Of a DNA stretch of 64,000 bases, positions 14,323-27,546 are shown one piece after another. The stretch spans positions 25,921,877 through 25,985,876 of the forward strand of contig JACBWW010000015.1 in the NCBI GenBank assembly GCA_020086605.1, read 5' to 3'. A program made the position numbers and the translations under genes. The first letter of the stretch is position 1. Each line of letters begins with the position of its first letter. This DNA comes from Lanius collurio. Lineage: Eukaryota; Chordata; Aves; Passeriformes; Laniidae. The notes beneath the pieces were generated by a model. It was given only the letters and a program-made list of their open reading frames with translations. It did not search any database and was not told the origin of the DNA.

Positions 14323-16442
14323 TAAGGAAGACAAATAGAGTCAAAGCTTCTTTTCAACCAAGAAGCAAGCCTATATCATCCATAGCTTCTCTGAGAGATC
14401 ACAATATATTTTAGAGGATTTACTTAGGAATAACCTTGTACCCCCCACTGCCAAAGACATTGGTAGTAAACTGAGTCATATTATGTTAAAAGTTTTGAGA
14501 TATGACTGGCTTTTTCAGAATCCCTTTTCAATAGATATTTGGTTTTTAATGAAACTCTGCTGGGTGAATGATGCATAATATGGCATTTTTAGTATTGTCT
14601 CATTTGGTAAGTGGCCTGTGGTTGTGCTGAATGTTATTCTTGCCCAAAATTTAAAAATATCAGTGAACTTTCCCCAAGTGATGGGTCAGGAACAGCTGAA
14701 CTCAAGTACTCAGATCTTAACCTCTGTGCTTGAATCATCACCTGGGTTCTTTCCAAATGCTACGGTCAGATTTACAGCTGAGCACTTAGCATTCTGCAAA
14801 TAGCCCCAGACATCTTCTGTGATTTGAGAATGGTGACAGCTCATGAAAAGTTTAAAAAAGATTACTGAAAATACCACCTAAGGAGCTGTCCAACAGCTAT
14901 CTTATTCCTTTACTGAATATCTAATCAGAGAAATTTCTCCACATGGGTCTGAAAAATGTTGCCAATCAGTCAATCAGGCAAATAAATTTTGGAGGGTGTC
15001 TTCCCAAAAATTAATTATCTCTGCATAAACTGATTTCTCAGGCACAGCAATTTTGAAAAATGCAAGCTTTTTAATTTATCTCCCAGGAAACATCTATTGA
15101 AATAATACTAAGAATACCCTTGTTTTACAAGTGAAATATTTGTACTCTGTAACATAATATATACAGAGGCTGAACTGCTTAGGACTTTCTAGCTTGAAGG
15201 GGCTGCTGGAAAATCCAGAAATTCTGGAACACAAAAGGGTGAAATTGCACTGAATTAGCTGCATTTTGGTGACTACAGTTCACTGCAAACTGGAGGTGGA
15301 GAACTGTCCCCTTCAGGCCTTTCCAGAAGGTATAAATTATCCTCTATTCAGTTTTTTTTTTCTTTGTATGATTAAGTTATGATGTCCTGTATGCAATATT
15401 TTGCAGGACCTAGCAGAGGAAAGTCAAATAGAAACATTTATTTTTAATCTTGAGAAACAGGGTTTTCAAAAAACACTGATTTCTTTTTTTTAAAGGGATT
15501 GCAGTATCTACTTCCCCCAGACATTTTTCATTGTCCCATCCAAATACATCTGGCATTTATGAAAAATGAAATCCCAAAACCTACTAATCTTTCAGTTACA
15601 AAAGATGGTGTTCTTGGCACCAGAGATTTTATTTAAAGATTAGTCAGTGTTACTATTCTTGTCTCTTTTTTTCTCTCCTTTGATCCTTCTGACCCTTATT
15701 ATACTCTGCCTGGAGCTCCCCTTTCCTCCAAAGCATAAAAGCAAAATCTTTAAGTGATTATCGAAGCGTATGATATCCACACAAATAACAAATTAAACCC
15801 AAGTTGTTACACTCATAGGAAAGTGAGCAAGAGTATTTGAGCTAGGAAAACTATATAAAGACACAATAGAATTTTCTCTGACATGCTGAAGTGCAATATT
15901 AATTTCAATTTTCAAACCTCTTTGTTTTAATGATTATATGATCCTCTGAGGATAGCTCACTTGAAAATCCTATGCAGAATTAGCATGCTGTCCCTTGTTT
16001 AGCTCGTTAAAATACTAGTGTTCACATTGTAAAGTATTCCTGATTTGTATATGGAGTACAGCCTGCTTGTTGCTATAGAATTATTAATAATAAAAATAAA
16101 CAAGAAATTACAGAGGAGAGAAGATATGTTCAGAGACAGAAATTATTAAAAAAACAGACTTGCCTTTCCAATCCTGTTCAGAATACTTGAAACAAAAATT
16201 TGTGTCCACTGACCCACCTTTCTCCTGCAGCTTAGAAGACGGTGAGGTATGATAAGATAGCGAGCCTCCCACAGAAAGTTGGGGTTTATTGTATAAACTC
16301 AGCACTGAGGTAAAGACAACAAACAGAACTTCTGAAAGTTTTTGTCAAAGAAGTGTACTTTGCAGCTGTATTCTATTGCTTCAGAAATGGAGAGTATTCA
16401 TGTGGTTTTATGTCAAGGAATGACCTCAGCTGGCTAAGGTAG

Positions 16443-17815
16443 TGTAGTGGGTTGAATCTGAGTTGATAGACAGATTTTTAGACCAATGGCACTTCTCAAA
16501 AATTTGCTCATTTAAGCCGCACAGAAACGCGGGAGTTACTCCTGTTCCAGCCCGCCTGAGGGAGGTCAGGAGGCCTCGGAGCCTCCGGGCCCAGCCGGGC
16601 CGAGGCCCTGCCAGGCCGGGCCAAAGCCCCAGCCCCCTTCTCCTCTTCCTGATGCCGCAGCACGGACCTTGGACCGCTGGGGATGGAGCCATCCCAGAGC
16701 CCAGGCAGCTAAACTCAGCCATGGACTGCTAAACCCAGCCATAGACTGCCAGACAGCTGGACCCAGCCATGGACTGCTGCGCAGCTGGGATCTCTCCAGA
16801 GCGGCTTCACTGGACCGGCGGGTTCTTTCACCTCCCCCCACCCCCACCCCGCTCTCTGCGTGGAGCCGGCAGGAGCCTCCTTTATGCAGCCAGCACACTT
16901 CGAACTGAACCACCATGCATCCAGCAGCACAAAAAGAGCGAGGTTTTCTTCACCATAAAACCTGCATAAGACCATTTTTTTCACCATAGAGGTTTCAGAG
17001 TCAGAGAGAGTGAGCCATGTGAGACAGAGATGAAATGGCGGCAGAGAAAAGGGGCGGTGCCGCGTTCCTTGCGCGGAGCTTAAAAATCCTTCTTGCATGC
17101 TGTGGTAAGAATCTGTAATATCTCAAACTGTTTGTCTCTTCAATCCATTTGAAGTATATGGGGGGATGGAAGACTTATGTGTGGCCCTTGAAGTTTGTGA
17201 AGAGAGAGTGCCTATGCCAGGATATACATAGAAGCAGCGAGAGGCTTTTAGGGATTTGTAGCAGAAAAAGCCTTTGTGTTCAGGCCAAAATGACCCATAC
17301 TTAAAAAAGGTTGATAAGCCCATGTGATGGCCCAGGTGTGGCAGTGTGAAAAAACTGATATTTTTCATAGAAGAGATGTATTACACCACAGCAGATTGTT
17401 TCTTTCCGGGCGGGTCTGTTGTTGCGGGGCAGCTTGAGAAACCATGTGAAGCAAGAAGAAGAAACCCTTTTTTCCTTAAGCATAAGAAAGAGACTTTTTT
17501 TTTTTAGAACTGTAACACTGACTAGAATCCTATGTTGTGTTATCTTTTGTGCTAGTTGAAAAAGAAGAGTAAAGTGCTGAGAAGAAGGGAGCCGGGGGGA
17601 GGGTGTGCGTGTGTTTTAATTTCTTGTCATATCTTTTAATTTTTAATTCTGTTAGTAATAAACTTTTTTTTCTCTTGGTACTGCAACTGTTTAAGTGTGA
17701 ACCTGTTTTTTGCCTCGCAGCTATCTAGTTTTCCTCAATATGTTCTTATTTTGTTTTCCTTATAAAATAATTGATATTTTAGATGCTTGACACTCAGTTG
17801 TGTCAAACCACAACA
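16443..17815 (+). mobile_element. Solo LTR of an ERV, 5-bp target duplication ggtag
   Basis: The element starts tgtagtgggttg and ends caaaccacaaca, so it has TG..CA termini and a near-perfect terminal inverted repeat. It is flanked by an exact 5-bp duplication, ggtag, at 16438-16442 and 17816-17820. A GC-rich block (16540-16870) lies in the 5' half and an AATAAA signal at 17657-17662 near the 3' end, which sets the + orientation. Its 3' end (aataaa, then a T-rich run and a gaacctgtttt-like motif) matches the end of the element at 49869-51382, so the two belong to one superfamily. At 1373 bp it is long for an LTR. No internal retroviral genes remain, as expected after LTR-LTR recombination. 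Reading frames inside it are by-products of GC richness. Confidence 0.85.
16709..16776 (+). repeat. Imperfect 20-28 bp minisatellite inside the solo LTR
   Basis: Three copies of a unit of the form ct(aa/gg)ac(t/c)cagccat(g/a)gactg start at 16709, 16729 and 16757. The third is preceded by an 8-bp spacer. Such short tandem duplications are common in U3 regions. No factor site is claimed. Confidence 0.75.
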
Positions 17816-17820
17816 GGTAG

Positions 17821-18781
17821 CTGGGCAGTTGTCTTAGGCTGCCTGTCTGGTGAATGAAGAGAGAGATTTTTCCTGAAATGTAATTCCAATTGACCCAAAA
17901 CAGTTGCCTTAATCCTACCACTTCCTGTGGTTACTGTCTCTGCAGGAACTCGAGGGGCTTTCTGAGGGAAAGCAGTCAGATGAACCTGGGCATTGTCATT
18001 ATCCTCCAGTACATTATGGAAGTAGAATAAGTTCTGATGGTTTTGTCTTGTAACAGGCTGGTATTGCAAGCTTAATGTTATTTGAGAACAATTTTTTTGT
18101 GTTATTTGTTCAATTGTTTGATGTAATGCTGAATAAAAAGGGCAGTAACTATGTAAGACTTTTTGCATTCTAAAAAGACATTACAACCAGAGAAAGCACA
18201 TATTAAATTAATATTATAGTAATCTTTAGCCTTCAGGAGGAAGTGGAATCCTGCCTAGAGAATCCTTAGTGGATGCCATTACAAAAGGCATAATGTGAGT
18301 ATAGGTAGCTTCAAATTTCCTGCTGAATGTTTGCTAGAACTCTGTCAACATATCTTTCATGTTACTTTGCCTTACTTTGCCTATTTGTTCTGCTCCTTCT
18401 TTTTAATAATATCTCAGGAACTTGAAAATGAAATATATTTTATTATCAAAATAGATTTTGTCTCAGTTTTTTCTAAACACACATTTTCTTGATGCTGCAG
18501 TATTTCTTCAAGAGTGCTAAATATCTGGCTACAATTTCACAAGGGATTTTCAGGGGGCAAGGGAAGTTATGAAAAACATGTTTGAATAAATATAAGGAAA
18601 TACAACACAAGTATTTCAATGCCTAGATCAGCTTTAAGACATAAAATTAAAAGGTGCAACTCTGACAAGGTTACACAGTGGAACCCTAATCCTATTACAG
18701 GCTTTATTAAATATGAACTTAGTTCTGCAGCTAAGATGGTTTTCAGAAATAGTAACAAAATCCATCTTTCTTGTTTGCTCC
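17821..18781. other. Noncoding flank between solo LTR and CR1
   Basis: AT-rich sequence. A minus-strand frame of about 121 codons (17803-18168) crosses the LTR edge. I do not recognise its product, and because it reads across an insertion boundary it is probably chance. Confidence 0.55.
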
Positions 18782-19135
18782 CTTCAGGTACTAAAAGACT
18801 GCAATTAGGTTAGCCCAAAGCCTTCTCTTTTCCAGGCTGAGCAACCCCAATTCTCTCAGCCTTTCCTCATAGGAGAGGTGCTCCAGCCCTCTGATCACCT
18901 TGGTGGCCTCCTCTGTACCCACTCCAACAGGTCCATGTCCTTCCTGTGCTGGGACCCCAGAGCTGATGCTGCACTGCAGGTGGGGTCTTACCAGAGCAGA
19001 GAGACAGAATCCCCTCCCTCCCCTGTTGCCCATGGTGCTCTGGATGCATCTCAGGACACGTTTGGCTTTCTGGGCTTTGAGCACACAATGATGACTCATT
19101 GTCCAGCCTCTGAGTTCTGATGCTGAGTCTGGCAT
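18782..19135 (-). mobile_element. CR1-type LINE fragment (near 3' end)
   Basis: Read on the minus strand, this shows the familiar avian CR1 3' segment: a 'cctatgaggaaaggctgagag' style run around 18845-18870 followed by the 'cctggaaaagagaagg' style run at 18815-18835. It lies antisense to the window and is truncated at its 5' end, as most CR1 copies are. The reading frames it holds are decayed. Confidence 0.8.
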
Positions 19136-20265
19136 ACTGAATCTGTGCCTTGTTAAGAGAAAAGGAGGGGATGCATCTCCTGACTGAGTTCAGGCAACAT
19201 GTCCATTTATAAAAGCTTCACAGTTCACTGGAGATGAAAGGACATGAGGGTAGTGATAGATGCCCTGGAACTTGGTAATTTAGCAATTACCAATCATTTG
19301 AAGGTGCTTGGTCCTGGGCCTTATAGCCTGATTTTTGGCTTTATGTTCCAGACAGACAGAATATGTCTCTGACTGAGAACTCCCCAGATATTTCCTTTAT
19401 TTGTTTGGAAAAAGGTACCACCTCATCTGAGCAGCTGCTGTGAGACAAGACAGTCCATTTAACTAATGAGATGGTGTACTTTGGGAGTTTATCCCGGTAT
19501 TCCAGTTGAAGATGCCCATATATTTTGTTGGAAAAACTGTCATAAAATACTAGTCCCATACAAAAATCCTTTCCCATGAGAGAGAATATTTTGCAAGGCC
19601 TTTCTCTCTGGTAGTGGCCAGAGTAGGGGTGAGTTGAAGGAGCTGTTCTGGCTGTCAGGTGTTTTTTTCTATTACACCTGGAATGAGCTGTCTTCACTGT
19701 GACCCCTGGGCAATATCCAGATGATGAGTAGAAAGTCTGTCATTAGCATCAACAAGATACAGAGGGAAAGGGAATTGCTCCAACAATCACCAAGGGACTG
19801 CCGGTTTGCAAGACATATAGGAGATTCTTCCAACAACTTATGCAACATCTGGGGCTGTAATAGAGCACAAATTAAGATCTCCTCACTCCCGGCCAATAGG
19901 TCTGGGCCTGTTGCATGGTGCTGTTTATCTCCCCATCATTACAATGTTCCCCACTGGTTTGCTTCTCTCCATCATGGCGCACTGTGTAATTTCTTTGTTA
20001 CAAGGATTTGCAGAGTAACGATAATTTACTAGTCTTGCTCAGGCAAAAAGATTGGTTTGAGATACAACCTTTTAAGCACTTCATAAATACACATTCCTCA
20101 AAGCCATTTCCTTCCATACACATCTTTCCCAGGACAACAAAGCAGGGAGTTTGGGCTAACATGGTGGGACATACAGAAAACCTATCCTGTGAGTTGTAAC
20201 CATTCTGTGTGCTTCTGTGATGTAATTAAATATCCCAGATCTACAGGGCTTTGGTACTCAAGTGT
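19136..20265. other. Noncoding DNA between CR1 and solo LTR
   Basis: No recognisable gene or repeat. The short frames (up to 118 codons on the minus strand near 19341-19697) have no visible domain. Confidence 0.5.
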
Positions 20266-20270
20266 GTGAA

Positions 20271-21200
20271 TGTCTTGGTTTGAAAAGACAGCTGTCTGTT
20301 AAGGAAGACAGGAGCCTCCCTTGAAATGAAGGATCCAACCCCCTTCTCTCTGAATTATTATAATTTTGAAATTAAGGGGCTTTCAGGCAACAATATAAAG
20401 AATAGGAATAACAGTTCTTTACTAAAATACAGATATATAAACAGGCCAACAAACAACAATAACTATAGTGGTGACAGCAAACAGAACCACAAACCCAGTG
20501 CCAGCCTCTCTCGGCTGTCAGGCCTTTTCCCCTTTGGTGCAGTTCCAGTCACAGCCGGCAGGGGCGCTGGCGGCTCCCGGTGAGCAGGGCAGGTGCGATG
20601 GTTCCCCCGTGGCTGCAGGGGGCGCTCCGGAGCGAGCTCGGGGAGCACGCAGTAGTGGCGGCCTGGGGTCCGGGAAGGGATGGAAGAAAGGCTTCACAAA
20701 CCTCCCTGGGCAGCTGATCCTGGTGTCTGTCCGGGCTCTCCTGTCCAGGCAGGCTGGAGCAGCAGTAGAAGCACAAATTCCGGGTGGCAGGCGAGATGTA
20801 TCGAGCTGCGGAGCTGTGGTAGGAATCCCGGGAGGTCTCGGCAGGCAGGCCGAGAAGGGCTACAGAGCAGCGAAGGCTGAGGTAGCAGGGTCTGAAGCTC
20901 AGCTCCCAGCGAGGCAGGGAAGGACAGGTTTTGGATCCCGGGGTTTCTTCCAGCAGAGAGGAAAAAACGGCAGGAAAACCCGCAGTGCTGATGAGAGTGG
21001 TCTGCCTGTCTCCACACCAAGTCGTGAGTGCCCAGCACAAGCCCAGGTGAGGACAGTAGCCCCAGATGGGCTCCTCCCCTCCGTGGCCAGTTCTTTTGTT
21101 TCCCCCAAGTACCCAGCCATTTGTTGACCTGGTAACATAGTATGGGAGAAAATTCCTCAAGAGAAAAAGAAAGGGAATTCCCAACCCCCAACCCCCAACA
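20271..21200 (-). mobile_element. Solo LTR, class III ERV family, 5-bp duplication gtgaa
   Basis: The element is flanked by exact gtgaa repeats (20266-20270 and 21201-21205). On the minus strand it begins tgttgggggttggg and ends ttcaaaccaagaca, the same end as the provirus LTRs at 55163-56017 and 61450-62304. Two blocks (about 20271-20530 and about 20845-21025) are clearly homologous to the 3' two thirds of those LTRs, including the AGTAAA signal. About 315 bp of GC-rich sequence separates the blocks here and is absent from the provirus LTR. The first 175 bp (U3 end, 21026-21200) is unrelated. It is therefore a sister subfamily. The long frames on both strands (211-219 codons) are LTR by-products. 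Confidence 0.9.
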
Positions 21201-21205
21201 GTGAA

Positions 21206-22519
21206 TAAAACACAACTCTTAGCAAAGTAATGCCTTTGTGAAATGGAGAGAGTATAAAGATAAATTGTGGTCCCAGGCCAGTTATTTCATTCATGTTATT
21301 TCACTCAATTGTGAAGCCCATTGCGTATTCCAAATTAATTGAATATTTGCATCCTTAATTAGAGTCACTATTAGGGAGATTAAATGGCTCTGTTTTTCAC
21401 AAAGGACAATAGCATTGTAAACCTGCCTTTGAAACTATCTCTTATTCTTGACCTTGGGGAAAAAGACGAACATATATACCATTCACATACTGCATCTGAC
21501 CCGCAGCCTGTGCAGGAGACAGGATGCTGTGGTAAATGTATTGGGGCTATGAAGGGGAGGGAGAAGTTCAGAAATGCAGACACAAGCTCAGTGGGCAGTG
21601 AATTTTTTTCTGCTTCATTTTCTTTCTTGTTGGGTGGCCAAATTAAAAAAAAAACACAAAGAAGCAAACTGTACTTTACAGTGTAAATTTCTGTGTTTGT
21701 GGATAGCCTCTTGAAAATGAGAGAACCACTTCCTCTCCTGACTTAGTCATGTATCTTAAGAGGTTTTGGCACTTTGAATGTGTTTCAAGCAAAAAAGGTG
21801 ATTTCTCCATACCACACCACCTTAAAGTCTGGAATCTGGGTACCACATGATTTCTTGCAAATGTTTATGTTTGTTTGTTTGTTTGTTGTTTTGTTGTTGT
21901 TGTTTTCTTTTTATTATTTTGTTGGGAAAAAAAGCTTTTCAAGCTTAGTCTACATGCACTCTCCAAGGAAAGATACTCTGAAAGAAATTATAAAGAAAAT
22001 CCCTTTTTTTTAAAACGTGAAGAAAAATAGGTGATGTGCTAGAATTTTATTTTGTAGTCTGTGGAGGCTGTAAAGTCAAGAGGTGGTGAATATAAGAGCT
22101 TTTCTTGTTCTGGATGTTCATTAGAGGAGGAATAATTTGATGGGAAAGATATGAAATTGCCCTTTGGAATGTTTATCCATACCACATTTTGATGGTTTTT
22201 TTACTGCCATTTCATTTACAAAACTGAACCACTGCAATCCACCATGAATTGATGACTACTAAAGTCAGACTAATTCTGCCATAACTCAGTATGGGACCTA
22301 ATAGAAACTCCTAGGGAAACTTATTCTGAAATAAGGTTTCTCTGCTGGAAAATATTTTCACCTTATTTTTCGTGGAACACTGTATTTTATATCCAGCTTC
22401 AACAAATGACATCAGCTCAGGAAGAGTGGGCAAGGGAAAACAGGCCAACACACTGGTACTCACAGCACATGGTATCTTATGGAAATGCTTTTTCTGTGGC
22501 TTATCTGGAAAACCATGGC
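21206..22519. other. Noncoding DNA, includes a GTTT repeat
   Basis: No gene recognised. It contains a gttt/gtt simple repeat at about 21863-21906. Confidence 0.55.
21863..21906. repeat. (GTTT)n/(GTT)n simple repeat
   Basis: Tandem gttt units passing into gtt units, directly visible. Confidence 0.9.
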
Positions 22520-22730
22520 AGAACACAGAAGGTTTCTCCTGAGCCCCAGGAAATACTTTTTCACTGAGAGGGTGACCAAGAACTGGCATAGGTTGACCAG
22601 AGAGGCTGTGAAATCTCCATCCTCCATGATATTCAAAAGCTGTCTTGACACAGTTCCAGCCAACGGGGCCCTTCTTCAGCAGGGATGTTGAACCAGATGT
22701 TCCTTCCAGCCTCAATCATTCTATGATAAT
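22520..22730 (+). mobile_element. CR1 LINE 3' end fragment
   Basis: Sense-strand CR1 3' region: a 'ctttttcactgagagggtg' run, a '(c/t)agagaggctgtg' run, and a 3' end reading 'ccttccagcctcaatcattctatgat', the characteristic CR1 tail. The 5' boundary is approximate. Confidence 0.8.
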
Positions 22731-24319
22731 ATGGTTACAATTTTTGCTTCCCTGTGCATTTCAGCATTTGTCAATTCCTTCTCTTAAAGCAGTAACAACA
22801 CAACACAATTAGATGAGGACTGATATAGCAAAATAAGTGAATTTCTGTCTGCTTATAATCATAGATGTCACAAGGCCAGTGACAGATGTTAATCTTAGGG
22901 ATGCCAGCCTACTTTGATTTGTACTGTACCCATTTGTGCTGTGATTCACACATGGGAGACAATCTAGTGTAAAGGCAGACAGTTCTGGATTTTAGAAGGC
23001 TAGTGTCAGTCAGGCCTGGGACACAGGTTGTATCTAGCTGCTGCAAAGATACAGTCTTCAAATATTGTAAAAGAAAATGTTTAAAACTACTTTCTTTCCC
23101 TTTAAAATTGTAGCAGAGCATGAAAAAAAAATTCTTACCTATATAAAATCCAAAGGATGAATCAGATCATCAGAGTGACACATTTCAACAAATATACCTA
23201 AATGTAGCTTAAAATAACTTTGAGCATTTCTTTCAAAGGCAATTAGGTTTCCTTGTTTTTCAAAGTACTAAGTGTAGAAAAAGAAGCATAGCCATTTATT
23301 GCAATGGAAACACCTCCTGCCTCCCCACACACACCCCTTCCCCACCTGCTTTAGCTGCAATTAAATGTCAGGGATGGGGACATGTAGTGATTTGCTAGAA
23401 TAAAGAGAAAAAGGAGAGGTACCCTTCTGGATAAAAATCTCTTAAAGTGCCCCCTTAAGACTCTAGGTGATGATTTGTTTCAAAAGCTTCAAAGGTCAGA
23501 GTCTAAAACTAACCATCTCTAAAGCAGATGTCTTTTGGAGGGAGTTTTGATGTACAGATTCATAAGCATCTGGTTCTAAGGGAAAAACTTGTATAGCAGT
23601 TGGATAAAGATAACCACTTCTTGAAAATTTTGGTAGAGCTGACTAACTTTTCTTCCTCTTTACTTCCTAAATGTAAGAAAATATCTTTCTCCTGATCATG
23701 CACTTAAAACGCATGGAGTAGATGTGTTTAACTAACAAAAATGCTGATAAAATTTTTTTTCAGGGACTTACCATAAAACAGGTATTTTCTTCCACTTATA
23801 AATGCTGAAGAACGAAAGAGGAAAACAAAAGGGAGTTTTATTTTACAGCTTTACTCTTCTAAATTTTAATGTAAGGAAAGATAATATTGTGCCACTAAAG
23901 CTTAAAATGATTTTCTTCTATAAATGGTACTTTTCAATGGATCCTGAAAGAGCTGAATGTTTTTTTTAAAAAAGAACTTTGGCTTTGTACAATTTTAAGC
24001 TGAAGCAAGGCACTATACTTCATTTACAGTTTTAGGTTTAAATATTGAATAACTGTATGTGTACAAGCATTTTCAATAGAAAGGATGATTAAGAAATATA
24101 TTGCAAGCTTAAAGGGAAATTGCTACAATGTTGGTAATATGCTGAGGCCCATTGATTTTCTATAAGGGAAATGTAGACAAGGAAAATTAATATCAGTTGC
24201 AAATAAGAAACAAAAATATTTTTAAAATATCTAAGTAGATCCAGAGATTTCTTTGAAAAATGCTCAATGTCCAGCTGTTCCCACTGTAGCAGATAGATAA
24301 GTAGATGTCAAAATCACAA

Positions 24320-24341
24320 TTTTTTTTTTTTTTTTTTTTTT
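24320..24341. repeat. Poly(T) tract, about 22 nt
   Basis: Uninterrupted T run. It could be the tail of a minus-strand retrocopy, but I recognise no retrocopy body on its left or right. Confidence 0.9.
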
Positions 24342-27300
24342 AATATCTGTGGATAAACTTACACCCAGAAAAGCAGGTGAACGTAACAGCCTTTCTCTGA
24401 TTCCCTTGATAGTCCTGATTCTTTTGCCTCTGGACCAGGATTTGCCATAGCCCAGTGCACTCCATCTCTTTGTATGTCAACCACCGTGCCTCTGTCACAT
24501 GAGTCACGTCAGAGGATGGCTGTGCCTCTGAGCTTGTAACGTCTCTTGAATAAGATGTAGTTTCCACACCCTTTGCTCATATCCCGTTTTCACCTGACTC
24601 AAGACAAGAAATTCAGACCTTTGCATTCTCACCTCATGTTTGAGGAGTTGGTGGAAAGAAAGTGGCCACGTTATTCCATAAACACTCTATTGACAGTTCA
24701 TGCACTAGCAAAGGCAGATGCTCACTTACTTCTCTTTCTACTTTTGTTTTACCCGGAAAATCTCAGGACTCTTATCTGTGACAAAGAAAGCATTTGAGTT
24801 TTCTTATATCCATATGGTGCACCCAGAAAATGTGCACAAAAACACTTGACATGCCTCTGTTTGGCAGAATCCTATCTCATTGCTGTGTCTGTCATACACA
24901 TACTGATATCTGGAAATTGGAATTCAGCCAGCAGGAGGAAATGAAACATTCTCACTACAGGAAGATGCCCCTAAAGGTGGGAAAGCTGATCTGATAGGAG
25001 AGTGATAGCATGACAGTTGACAGCAGGATTGGAAGAGCTAGACTTGGTCAGAACTGGCTTTCTATGTTATGAACAGAAATTGAGGTTATAGCGCAAATCC
25101 TAATGCTAATCCTATTTAACAAAACAGTCACTGGATTTGTTTGGACCAGAATTTTATTCTGATTCTCTTCACAGCAGGAAATTGGACCAAAAGGGCTCTT
25201 TATGCGAGCTGTCTGATTTTTCATGGCTACACACATTTGTTGTTATCTTCGTTTTCGAGAGGAACATTTCATCCTAAATAATCAACTGTGGTTATGAATT
25301 ATGTACTCTATTGTCTATGCTTCTGCTACTAACTTTCATGATAACACAGACTCCCATTATTTTCCCTTTCTCTGAATTCCAAAAGGCAAAACATTTCAAA
25401 AAAATCTTAGATAAATTCCTACTTGTCTGCCCCAAATAGCAAACTGTCCAGACTGATGAGAACTATTAAAAGTAAAATCCTTGGTGAATATGAATGAGAA
25501 TTGCATTATTCATTATATTTGAATGGCATTATTTAATAATTATACAACAAATTAGAAATTTGTTCAATGTAAATTTGCCCAGAGCAATGTTTCGCAAATT
25601 TCTGGCAAATATGGTTACTGTTAAATTTCTGTTACTATGACAATGTAAAACAGCTTTCTGCTCCTATGGTTTCTTGCTAGATTTCTGTTGTTTTCCACTC
25701 CATTAAAAAACAAAAGGCATATTCCATTACAGTGAAAACATTGTGAAGAACCAGTGGCATGACTACAGAAAGCATGACACAGACCAACAACTTGAACACA
25801 GACAGTTGTTGCTTACTTTTTTTGTTCCAATAGACCATGGGCCTTTCTTTCTTCTTTCATTACTTTTTTTAAAGTATTCTCCTTTCTCATTTTTTAAGCT
25901 TTATATTGTTATTTGAAATACGACCAAATTTTCATGCCAGGTCTGAAGAGAATAACAATTTTACAGACAGTGATTTCTGAATTCTCGGCTTTAGATGCTA
26001 TAAAGGAGGTTTGCTTTTTCTCAATAGCTGTTTTCTACAGCTCTAAATACAAGACACCTTTGACTACAGCAAGAAACAGGTATTTTTTTGTTTGGAACTT
26101 CAGGATTGTCACCTTCCATAGCACAGTGTTCTCAAATGGAAATTACACATAAATATGTATTTCCATTCAAGATGAAGATAGAGAATGTTGCATGTTGTCT
26201 GTATTACAATATTATGCATATGCTCAGGTTTCTGTGAGTTTTGTCAGGGATAATTTTTTTTTAAAAAGGATGCTTAGTTTTCTAAGTATTGTTTCTAGAC
26301 AAAAAGCACATTGATGTTCTCCCCTCTCTGTAAGTTTTTCAAGTCTGTCAACTTGGGTGTCAGATTTTGGCATTGGTGGCATCTTATTCATGGATCCAAG
26401 AGAAGCTTTCCCATGTGCATTTCTCTTCATAGTTTGTACGAGTCTGGAGGAACAATTGTTTCTCAAAAGGTAGAGAAGACAAACGTTTTTTAAAATAGTA
26501 ATAAAATACCTGAGCATTTGTTGGAGTCCTTCCTGAATCATTACCAGGTGATGGAGTTATGATTGCATTGCTCTATGACAGCCACTCTGCTGGGCACTGA
26601 CCGTCAGTTCACAGAAACAATCAAAGGGCTTGAAACTTTCTAGTTCCTAAAACTGACATGCTTATAGAAGATGGACAGGTAATTATGAGACACAAAATGA
26701 AATGTTTTGCACTGGCAAATTCATTATCAAATAACCATCAGCTTTTAGCTTTAGAATGATGAAGCATTTGGTGAAATCTCCTGATGCTACAAGAAGTTTT
26801 TTGTCTATCCATTAAAACCATGTGGTGGCCATGTCTTCAGCTAAATTTCCCAATTTTTGAAATGCCTTTTCTTTCAGCACTTGTAGCAGAATAAAAGAAT
26901 TTCATGTAAATATTCTGTTAACTGAAAACTCCCTCAAGTAATGTATTTAGTGCTGAAAAGTCAATATATTTAATTTCATTTTTTAGGCTTTTCTTTATTT
27001 TGTTTTATAAATATGAAATAAAAATGAAATTAGATTAGAAAGTTTTGTTTCACAGAGATCAAAATAAAATGTTGTTACTTCTCTAAACAGTTTTTTCAAT
27101 TTTCATTTCAGGAAACAACTTAAGAAAACACTTTACTTTTTATGAACTGTCTTTTTTTTTTTAATAAAATATATTTCAGGAAGAAAAATCTGACTAAATA
27201 TATGTATCAGTAGGAAGAAATACAATTTTCACTGCTATCAACATAAGGACTGACACAAATGCTTAAAGGTTAGAAGAATTAATACTGAAGTCAAAGAAGG

Positions 27301-27500
27301 GAAATGTGTGGGAGGACCATTTTATATCTCAGCAATCACATGTATGGAGAGAGGAGCAGGCATGAGTGAGAAGAGAGAAGCCTTTCTTCAATGACCATCT
27401 GTAGGAACACTATAAATTTTAACTTTTGTTTGCGGGAAACAAAACCCAACAGACACATACAAAACAGTAATAACAAACCCTCCCACATGCTTTTCTCTCT

Positions 27501-27546
27501 ATAGCAATACATTTGATAACAAAATAGCAATACATTTGATAACAAA
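27501..27546. repeat. Perfect 23-bp tandem duplication
   Basis: The unit atagcaatacatttgataac plus aaa occurs twice, head to tail without mismatch (27501-27523, 27524-27546). The perfect identity implies a recent slippage or repair event. Confidence 0.95.

Larger units (their letters stand above)
1..16437. other. AT-rich noncoding DNA, no gene recognised
   Basis: Both strands carry only short frames (under 100 codons) without recognisable domains, codon bias or convincing splice signals. The sequence is AT-rich and mostly unique, as expected for an avian intron or intergenic region. Simple repeats inside it are listed separately. A short stretch near 10477-10500 resembles the tail of a CR1 element but is too short to call. 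Short, lineage-restricted exons or noncoding RNA exons cannot be excluded by reading alone. Confidence 0.65.

Noticed and set aside
16463..17098. Several 80-127 codon frames in a GC-rich block
   Set aside because: Inside a solo LTR; low-complexity GC-rich by-products on both strands.
17803..18168. 121-codon minus-strand frame beside the solo LTR
   Set aside because: It crosses the LTR/host junction, so it cannot be an old gene of either. No domain is recognised.
20468..21184. Overlapping 211-219 codon frames on both strands
   Set aside because: They lie wholly inside a solo LTR with a perfect target duplication. GC-rich LTR sequence gives chance frames on both strands, with no domain.
24320..24341. 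Poly(T) as the tail of a processed pseudogene
   Set aside because: No recognisable gene body or target duplication beside it.
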